Shown: positions 55,941-64,000 of the stretch, piece by piece | How the letters are laid out: every line of letters starts with the position of its first letter | Position numbering within the stretch: the stretch's first letter is position 1 | Assembly: GCA_022495005.1 (NCBI GenBank) | Contig: JAGYXB010000372.1 | Location: forward strand, 496,001 to 560,000 | DNA from: Rhyacophila brunnea | Taxonomy: Eukaryota > Arthropoda > Insecta > Trichoptera > Rhyacophilidae | Direction: 5' to 3' | Length of the DNA: 64,000 nt | The notes under the pieces: model-generated | The model's database searches: none | What the model saw: only the letters and a program-made list of their open reading frames with translations | Told to the model about the DNA's origin: nothing | Position numbers and translations under genes: made by a program

Positions 55941-57157
55941 TCTTAAATCTTGTCCGTGAAAGCCAGCTGGTGATGAATTTGTCAGAAGGGATTATTATTG
56001 TACCTAGTATCTGTTAATTCAGCACCACTAACTGACGTTTGAGAATCAGATTCGACGAATTTTGCTGGACAATTGATTCTTACACCGACTTCCGGATCAT
56101 TATTTGCACTGATGATAGGTATATAGAGAGAAAGAGATATTTTTAAAACTACGTTACCTATGAGAGTTTTCCTCTAGTAGATTTTTATTAGGGGTTTCTT
56201 TATCTTGCTGGTTCTTCGTTCTTCGTTAATTTCAACCATCTTGTTATCTTAGTCACCTTATAATACCTACCATGATGTTAGCAAACAAACTATCGGATGG
56301 CAAAATCACAGTATTGGCAGATATTATGTTTTGTCATTTATTATACATTTCACTCAAACCTTGGAAACGAAAGATGGCAGAATGAGATATTTTGCTTTAT
56401 AAGCTTCTGTCAACTTTCAACAATCAACATTTTGTGGATATAGGTAGGTAACAAAATGCCAATGCGCATAACTCCAATACATGTGGGTCTACGATAGGCA
56501 TATTGGGTTTTGCCATCTTATAGATCTCAACGAGAGGAGTCTAAATATAGTGTTAGGTAACTTAATTTCGTCAAAAAGTCGAGTTATTTGGTTTCGTCAT
56601 CTGAAAACTGACATATTAATATTATGTAGTAGGTATGGATATTATCCCCTTAGAATCCCAAAAAAAATATATATTAAGAAAAAATATTAAAATAATAGTT
56701 ATTGCAAATTACATTAATGTACTTACCTCCAATAATAGACTGAGCTAGCCCTACTTATAGCTAATTGGGGGGGTGTTTATACCTTGTTTTGGATGACAGT
56801 AAGTTAGGTATAAGGCAAAAATAAGTAATATTACATGGAAACCAAACCTAACCTAACCTAACAAATAATGCAGTATAATCGGCTACGTTCGGAATTTCTT
56901 TGCTTTGGCTTCCTGTAAACTGACGAGAACCAACTAATGTTTTAGAATACTATGGATGTAACAGTAAAAGAAATTTTATTTTCCCCATAACGATACCGTC
57001 GAATCTCTTTTTATTTTCCCCACAGAGCATAGACAATTATTTTTTTTAATCGAAGTCCTGATGTCTATGGTAGAAACCATAGCATATTTGCCAGTGTAAC
57101 ACGTTAGCCTGAGGTCGTGAAGCTATTGACAGATTTTAATATCAAATACCGCATAAA
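55941..57157 (+). other. Upstream region of ZNF-5
   Basis: From about 56280 it matches 32000-32852 upstream of ZNF-3. The region 55950-56280 has no match in the window. TTAGG-type run at 56847-56862, and a conserved last 100 bases before the ATG. Confidence 0.5.
56847..56862 (-). repeat. TTAGG-type run upstream of ZNF-5
   Basis: CCTAACCTAACCTAAC, 295 bp before the ZNF-5 start codon, as in ZNF-3. Confidence 0.6.
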
Positions 57158-57322
57158 ATGGAAGAAGAAACCGGTGAATTATCACATGACGAAACTGCGG
57201 AGGTAATCAGCGACGGTGCATACCTATCGATTGACGTAAATCACTTCAACAGCAAGGGTCGATTTGATGTGTCAGTCAAACAGGAAAACATCGAGGACCA
57301 CGATAGTATCCACATAAAAGAG
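57158..57322 (+). CDS. ZNF-5 exon 1
   Basis: 55 codons from ATG to GAG|GTAAGC, phase 0. The peptide starts MEEETGELSHDETAEVISDG, carries FDVSVKQENIEDHDS (motif VKQE) and ends HIKE. It differs from ZNF-4 exon 1 at only a few positions. Confidence 0.85.
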
Positions 57323-59199
57323 GTAAGCAGATTTCTAATTTGTTTAGGCGAGGGTATTCAAAATTCTTTTTCAAATGCGCATTAACTAAGCACGACTAAT
57401 CTACACAATGAACAACAAATAGAAGACAATATTGTTTTAATATCGAACGGAACAAACACTATGTAGGTAATTATACAGAGCTTTTACATTTGATTTTACG
57501 AAATAAATATTGCAAAAGTAATCACGGTTCTTGTCTGTTTAGTGGAAGGCAACGGCAAACAAATTCAATACAAATACCTACTATATTAACTATACTAGAT
57601 TAAGGTTAGGTTAGAGTGAATGCTTTAGGCTAAGGTCTCATAGGCAGGTGCCTTGCTTGGTGGCTATGTGCCAGGTGACATAAGCGGACGCACACTATAC
57701 TATCGCAATGGCCACACTGCACGCTTCGCGCCTCGCTACGTGATTATTAGTCACCTCGTGAGTCTCCCGACGAACAAACGTGTTGGTTATTTTTATTGTG
57801 CCACCTAGTGATTTTGCAAGATGGCGATGTTTCTTCAGTATGACAAACGTCAAACACCGTATATTTTGAGGTTATGAATAATGACGCATGGGATGAATAA
57901 TTGACAGTACGCACGCAACAAGTTCGAATTTGAGATTTCCGAAATTTTAAATTCACTATGAGAAGTAGCTTTCTTGGTAGTTTTGAGAGTGACATATTAT
58001 AGTTGTTGACTTGAACGCTCCCAAATGTCAAATGAATTTATACCTAAGCACGTAGCGTGCAATTAGGCAGAGTGTTTTAGTAGACAAGCATTGCACCTAC
58101 CATGTGGCCGAAGCCTTAGTAAAATAATCTGCTGTTGATTAACAGAGTGCATCGTATTAACCATCATCAGTTGAGTAGGTAATAAGACTTTGATTTAAGA
58201 GACGCTTTTAGTTTTTTAGTGTCGTTGACTATGGGCGAATGCATGACATTTTATCTCCGCGGCAACGGTCGTTGCGAGTTCGCTCCATACATATTTCATT
58301 CTGCGAGTATTTTCCTAACACGCCAAGGTTGAATTGCTTGAGCTTAGACTAAGGCCATCCTCTCACGCAGAAACTAAAATCCGACAAACTGGTTGCTGAT
58401 GGAATTCATAAACTGGCCAGTGACATGCTTCGCACATCGGTCTACTGAAACCCATTAATCTCATAACCTCAAACTGTCAAACCCATTGTATTTCCTTCTT
58501 CATCCTAAGCTTTTTTCCGTAATATCTTTACGGGAATATTCTGGCAGCCTGTAATTATACAGGCAGGAGTGTTTCTCAACAACTGCCACATGTTTTAAAT
58601 TAAAAATCGGTTCGCCCATCTTTACATTTTGACTTGTTATTGCTTGTGTATCACAGTTCAGTGGTACCAATTTTGGTACGAATATATGATTTTTCATCGA
58701 ATCTACAGATCTTGGTACCACTGTTTAATGGGTGACTGGAAACTGAGAGACCGGGAGACTAGCTTGTCGCGTCTCCTCGGTTTGAGTTGCGGGCGATTTG
58801 AAACTGAGAGATTCCAGTCTTGCCGCCATTGAAATACATTAGCTGGATACTGGAGTTTCAGTCTCGTCTTTTTTGAGTATCCACGTGAGAGGATGGCCTT
58901 ACTATGTTGCTCTACAATCTCCCGAATAAACACGAAGAGGGCTGAGCGCGAGAGTGTGGTAGATCAGCTCAGCTTTCTTCTCGCAGGAGCGCATTCCTGT
59001 GGCAGTTCTTTGTGCCTATCAGCAGAAGAGCAGTGCAGATAAACCCGTAATGGCATATACTATTTGACAGAGATATAATTTCACCCTTATTGCAATGCCA
59101 ATAGAGTTCTCGTTGACATTTCTTGTGTAGGTATTATGAAACGTCGGGATCAACTTTACATAAACACCTTTTATATTTAAACTGGCTTCATTACTATGT

Positions 59200-59640
59200 A
59201 ATTTTTATATATCATATATATAAATGAATGTTAGTTTGTCTGTCTGTCCCGTATGCGTTCCTATAACCTTCATCTGATTGCGATAAAACTACTGTCAGTT
59301 GTTGTGAGCACACCCGCGAAAGTTTCTGAATTAGTACAACCATCTTCTTTTATTCGTATGCGTTCCTATACCATTCATCCGATTGCGATGAAACTTTGGT
59401 GAGTTGTTGTGCGCACACCTGCGAAAGTTTCTCAATTAACGTAGAAGGTACAACCATGTTCTTCTTCTATTCGTATGCGTTCCAATACCGAATTCGGAAA
59501 ATCTATGCTTCTTACATGGACAGCTGTATGTGGCCTGCTCGTCGGCAAAGGACTCACCAATTCGTTGGTGTTGGTATGACTCGCAGCCCAAGCATGCAAG
59601 TTGCTATTGCAAAAATAGTTTTTTTTTCATATTAAAAAGT
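59200..59640. repeat. Helitron-like repeat units, ZNF-5 intron
   Basis: Two to three diverged units of about 100 bp with CCGATTGCGATGAAA and GCACACC-GCGAAAGTTTCT halves, as in 34920-35330 and 35600-35760. Ends are unclear. Confidence 0.45.
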
Positions 59641-60436
59641 CGCATTCCAACAATCTGCGGAGCTCCATTTGGCAACGTGTGTTGTGTGAATAACGATGAA
59701 GTATTCGACACGTTGCTGGTGGACGAGTTTTGACTTGAGAGCCGGTTTATCGCGGCAAGGACTATGATTTGCTCTTCTTCTTGGTCTCACACTCATGGCT
59801 AAGAATCGTGACCACATTTAATTTTGTCATCCTCTGAGCAACCAAGACTTTCCATCCTTCTCGATCTTCCGCTTCTCTCAGGGCAGAATGCATGGTGCCC
59901 CGAGTCTGCTCCTTCACTTGGTCGCATTGCTTTTCGAGCAATTAGTTCCACAAACGGTCGGTAATCTCTCGGCCGCTCTATACGACCTCTGTTATCAAAG
60001 GACAAAGGACGCAAAATGTAACTTAGCAGTGCATTACTTTCCGCAAACAATACCCGAAAAAAAACCTACTATTTCATATATGTAATACCTATGAGATGTT
60101 ATTACGTACCTATAGAACGAGTCGTTTTGTGGCTAGCTATGTTATGTCTAAATAATTGATGTTTCTTCAATTTGAACAAATATATCGATGTGTGATTAAC
60201 ACAAAAACATGTCTACAAGAAATTATCTTTTAGTTGAGAATTGTTCACTATAATCAGTTCTATCTGTAACACAAAGGCGTATCTCCGTATTATGAGTAAG
60301 AAAATAATTTATAACGTATCTCAACAAACATATCTAATACATTTTTGTGTTTATGGATTTTTTTTTTCAGTTTTAGAGAGCGCTTATGAACAGGTATTAA
60401 AAAGGGTAATAGTTAAAATTTGTCGTAATTATACAT

Positions 60437-60508
60437 CGTAGTCGTAGGATAGTGGTAATGCACAGTGCGCGATACCCAAGACACGGAGGTTCGATTCTTA
60501 CTTTTTTT
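60437..60508 (+). repeat. tRNA-like module with T-run, ZNF-5 intron
   Basis: A copy of 36040-36111 with a better box B (GGTTCGATTCTTAC) and the same T7 run. Confidence 0.45.
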
Positions 60509-60978
60509 CGAAAAAGATTTTCTCTATTGCCTATATTTTCTCATGAGTGTTTTCAAAATGATGTGTTTTTAACATGGTAAGGTAAATACATATCGCACCC
60601 TGAGATCTATAGGGTCGTAACTGCAAAATAACCCCACAATTACTTATGAATGCGGTTCGATAGAAAAACAAAATATTTTTTATTGCACACCATTGTTTCC
60701 ATATGGTTATTTATATTAAAAAAATATATATTCTGAGCTATATGGCATTATCTTACATGAGGCCCTTTTGCCTAAAAAATATTTAAGCTTTGGTAGAATA
60801 TTTATTGTACTAGACCGCCGTATTTGTAGATGATTTGCATTCTGATCGAGTAAGTACATACGCACATATATTTTTGAAGTTATATTTCTTTTGGCGCGTT
60901 TGGGAAATCAGATCAGAGTGTATTTTTGGCGTGTGACATGTACCTACCACATAATTTATTTTTTCACACGAAAAAAAT

Positions 60979-61053
60979 CGCACTCGATTGGATTCGAACC
61001 ACCCATTATTCGGTTATCAGCCGAACGTACTACTTTTGCGCCACAGTACGATA
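60979..61053 (-). repeat. tRNA pseudogene-like module, ZNF-5 intron
   Basis: A copy of 36619-36694 with box B GGTTCGAATCC, four of five T-stem pairs possible, and the TTCGG/CCGAA anticodon-type stem. Confidence 0.45.
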
Positions 61054-62066
61054 CTTTAATCGTGATCGATTATACAGTATAATATTATGGTTTAGAATTG
61101 TTCCGTTGCCTAGGCAGCGAATCTATTATTGTCGGCCATTTGCAATTCCTTACCTAAACAAACCATTAAACGTCAGAGTGACAATCAGTACTTTAAAAAT
61201 AAAAACAGTGATAAATAATTATATAATTTAGTAATATTGGTTAAAATTTATAGAAATAAACCAACGGCGCTTCAATAAACGGCCCGTTTTCTTACGTCTG
61301 TAATTTAACAAGATAATTAGGAACTAGTTGAACAATCTAGGTTATGACAAGTTTTGTTTTTGTTTTGTTACGCCAAAAAAGTATAACTTCTAACGTGCGT
61401 ACATAAGTACACACACCGATTTCTTTTAATCGCGAGACATTAAAATAAATTATATTTCGAGTCCTACTGATGATTAAGTTATTTTTATTGTTCTCTTTTA
61501 TTTCTGTTTTATATATTTTTTTTTATTTCTATATTTTTTTTTTTTATATAAAACTTATTTTAATAAATTCTAAATGAAAAAGGTGCATTTTGTTTTTTTC
61601 TAATTAAACTATGAAGCCGCATCTAAGAGTTTGTTCGTCAATTCTCAAACTATATGGCCGCGACTGCAAAAATCCACAATATAATTTAAAAAATATTTTT
61701 ATATATTTAAGAACTACAGTAGGACAAAGAACACAAAGTTATTCTAACATGGTACAATTTTCTGCAGTCCACTGCAATTAATTAAATTGTAGTTAATTAT
61801 TTTACATTCAACCTCAAATTACTCAAGATCATGTTATTTGCAGTTACGACCCTATAGATCTCAATGTGCTATATGTTTACAAAAAGGCAGATTGAAGTAC
61901 GCAATGTGCTGCAGTCACTGGTATGTCTTTCGGTGAGTATACATTCACTTGCCAAATGCAGTCGTACATTGGTGGCCACTGAAAGCAGAGGATACAGCTG
62001 TGGCAGGTCTTATCCAGAAATGGATTGACTGTTAGATAATATTATTAATCATGTTGTTATTTTCAG

Positions 62067-62219
62067 GAGTGTGAAGACAGCCTGATCAATATAAAGTCAG
62101 AGAATGATAGTGAGGGTGTCATAATCAAACAAGAATTCGTTGACGATGAAAATCGCCAAATAAATAATGAGAATCCTCAACCCGGCCCCTCCGATCGACA
62201 ATACAGCCCAGTAGACCAG
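62067..62219 (+). CDS. ZNF-5 exon 2, SUMO-motif exon
   Basis: 51 codons, phase 0, TTTTCAG acceptor and CAG|GTACGT donor. The peptide begins ECEDSLINIKSENDSEG, then VIIKQEFVDDE and ends PSDRQYSPVDQ. Both motifs (IKSE, IKQE) are present. It reads ENRQ where the other copies read AIRQ. Confidence 0.83.
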
Positions 62220-62897
62220 GTACGTCTATTTACAGGTTTATTTATATTACAACTATTAAACATTTTTTGGCATTAAAATGTATATGGCCACCGCACTTGT
62301 TTGAAGTTGAAATAATATAGATATATCGAATCGCACCACCTTGGAGAAGGCTAATAATTGTCAGGTTCATTATTCGAAATCAACTGAAGCAATCGTTTAT
62401 AATCGGTTCGCGAAAGAAAATAAATGACAATCGTGTCGTACTCACCTCAACTCCACAAAAACTTGGTGAAGCTAGTGGTAGTAATTATGACAGTGAAAAT
62501 GGAAAACCGTTAAGTTATAGGAATTCTATAAAAGAATCGTGGTTAAAATGCTCGCACGACCTTTTTGAAAAATGTGAAAACAAGAAAACTATATGCAAAA
62601 AATAAAAGATATGCCTTCGTCTAGAAACACGGTGAAATAAAGAATCTCAATGTTATTTTTTTAACTTTTTAATAGATCACTCAAAAACTGCTTTTTCATT
62701 TTTTCTCAATTAAAAACTGCTCGGCACGTCAGACAGTCAAAAGATTATATTTAGAAAATTTTGGCACGCGTGCCTACGTAAAAAGGTTCACCAACACCGT
62801 GTCTAGGTATAATATTTCTACCTCGATCTCATACTTATAATGAACTGTTATTTTAAAAATCTCATAATTTATTAATACTTTTAAATGTATTTTTTAG
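62220..62897 (+). other. Intron 2 of ZNF-5 with coding-like relic
   Basis: 678 bp, co-linear with intron 2 of ZNF-3. Between about 62400 and 62605 a frame reads SRKKINDNRVVLTSTPQKL, then GEASGSNYDSENGKPLSYR, then NSIKESWLKCSHDLFEKC and stops at TAA. This is the cleanest version of the relic shared by all copies. No splice sites fit it to the gene's phase. Confidence 0.45.
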
Positions 62898-64000
62898 ATT
62901 ATCGCTAGAAGCACTGTACCGGCCAATGTTGCGAGCCTCATGTCGTCCTGGGACATGACTGAAGCACAAGCGTCTAGCGAAGACCTACACATTGAGGAAC
63001 AGGACATCAAGCAAGAACTCAAGGAATATATAGAAAGGTTCAAAGATGTCGCCTGTCGCAATAGTAAAATTGATATTTTTCAATCTAATAATATGGTAAA
63101 CACAGAATTATTAGTGGCCGTTATACAACTGGAAAAAAAATCGTTTCATATACAAAATTTTGTATGCAGTATCTGTTTCGATTTTTTTCATCGTTCGACC
63201 TAATGTTGCTTCACAAAGCGATACACAAAACTACAATTGCGAAAACGACCAATTCCGTTGCAAGGTTCGTTAAATGTGACGATGGTCATTTTTCAAGATT
63301 TCGTCCTGGTCACGTCATGTCACTCAAAATGACTCATTCTGGCGAAAAGCCATTTAACTGTGTTAAATGCAATTACTCATGCAGACAGTCTAGTGGCATG
63401 AAATCACACAATATGACTCATTCTGGTGAAAAGCCATTTAAATGTGATAAGTGCCAATACTCATGCAAACATTCAAGTGACTTGAAAAAACACAAAATGA
63501 CTCATTCTGGTGAAAAGCCATTGAAATGTGATATATGCAATTACTCATGCATACATTCAGTTAACCTCAAAACACACAAAATGACTCATTCTGGTGAAAA
63601 GCCATTTAACTGTGATATATGTAATTACTCATGTAAACAATCTGGTCACTTGAAAACACACAAAATGACTCATTCTAGTGAAAAGCCGTTTAAATGTGAC
63701 ACATGCAATTACTCATGCAGACATTCAGTTAACCTGAAAGTACACAAAATGACTCATTCTGGTGAAAAACCATTTAAATGTGACATATGCAATTACTCAT
63801 GCAGACAGTCAGGTGACATGAAAACACACAAAATGACTCATTCTGGTGAAAAGCCATTTAAATGTGATAATTGCAATTATTCATGCAGACATACAAGTCA
63901 CATGAAAAGACACAAAATGACTCATTCTGGTGAAAAACCATTTAAATGTGACATATGCAATTACTCATGCAGACAGTCAGGTGCCATGAAAACACACAAA
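62898..64000 (+). CDS. ZNF-5 terminal exon, frameshifted, runs off window
   Basis: Opens at a phase-0 acceptor (TTTTTAG) with the leader IIARSTVPAN, then IKQE and ELLVAVIQLEKKSF. In the divergent finger a run of seven T (63182-63188) replaces the eight T of the four paralogues, so the frame is lost after CSICFDFF and a stop follows at 63201-63203. In the +1 frame the rest is well preserved to the window edge: the second half of that finger, the decayed finger, and seven whole array fingers plus part of an eighth, all with correct ligands. Finger 1 (RQSSGMKS with HNMTH) is the same as finger 1 of ZNF-4. A one-base slip in a homopolymer could be a sequencing error or a recent inactivating mutation. 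Confidence 0.8.

Larger units (their letters stand above)
57323..62066 (+). other. Intron 1 of ZNF-5
   Basis: 4744 bp, co-linear with intron 1 of ZNF-3. Around 59200-59640 it has the repeat unit of the Helitron-like element (TTCATCCGATTGCGATGAAA) but a much shorter CTGT run. Two tRNA-like modules are listed separately. The 3' part (60040-62066) matches the first 856 bases of the window. No exon is seen. Confidence 0.65.

Noticed and set aside
1..64000. CRISPR arrays, operons or other prokaryotic systems
   Set aside because: Repeats at 84-bp spacing are zinc-finger codons, and genes have introns with consensus splice sites. Nothing in the window is bacterial.

Overview
The window is AT-rich eukaryotic DNA with spliced genes. 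It most likely comes from an insect, and probably a moth or butterfly. That is an inference from the intron structure, the lineage-specific C2H2 zinc-finger expansion, short TTAGG runs, truncated LINE insertions and tRNA-derived repeat heads. There is no bacterial or organellar signal.

The backbone is a cluster of C2H2 zinc-finger genes. Five lie on the plus strand and are called ZNF-1 to ZNF-5 here: ZNF-1 at 857-4326 (first exon upstream of the window), ZNF-2 at 18274-24405, ZNF-3 at 32853-40004, ZNF-4 at 45117-50905 and ZNF-5 at 57158 to beyond 64000. One gene, ZNF-M, runs on the minus strand from 17735 to 10683. All are built the same way: a short acidic first exon, a second exon of 51-52 codons, and a large last exon with one divergent C2H2 finger followed by 9-14 tandem 28-residue fingers. 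Every splice junction found is phase 0. Nearly every coding exon carries a psi-K-x-E motif (for example VKQE, IKPE, IKQE, VKRE), the consensus for SUMO attachment. ZNF-4 is the only fully visible intact gene of the main type (567 residues). ZNF-3 and ZNF-5 carry frameshifts. ZNF-2 joins first and second exons of the ZNF-M type to a last exon of the main type.

The duplicated unit is much larger than the genes. Each visible last exon of ZNF-1 to ZNF-4 is followed by decayed fingers, a block of about 330 bp, and 2-2.5 kb of shared non-coding sequence with a tRNA-like module and, in three copies, a 60-61 codon ORF. The intergenic stretches before ZNF-3 and ZNF-5 also match and contain the same decayed transposase-like gene.

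Mobile elements: a 5'-truncated LINE of about 2.8 kb inserted between ZNF-2 and ZNF-3 (26276-29085), a fragment of the same family at 8880-9430, RTE-like 3' ends at 9431-9655 and 20535-21097 (the latter with a 10-bp target duplication), a Helitron-like element in intron 1 of ZNF-3, and a 178-bp palindromic insertion at 55457-55634.

The genes probably encode nuclear DNA-binding regulators. The architecture resembles other fast-turnover zinc-finger clusters, and repression through SUMO is a testable guess. Nothing in the window shows the targets.
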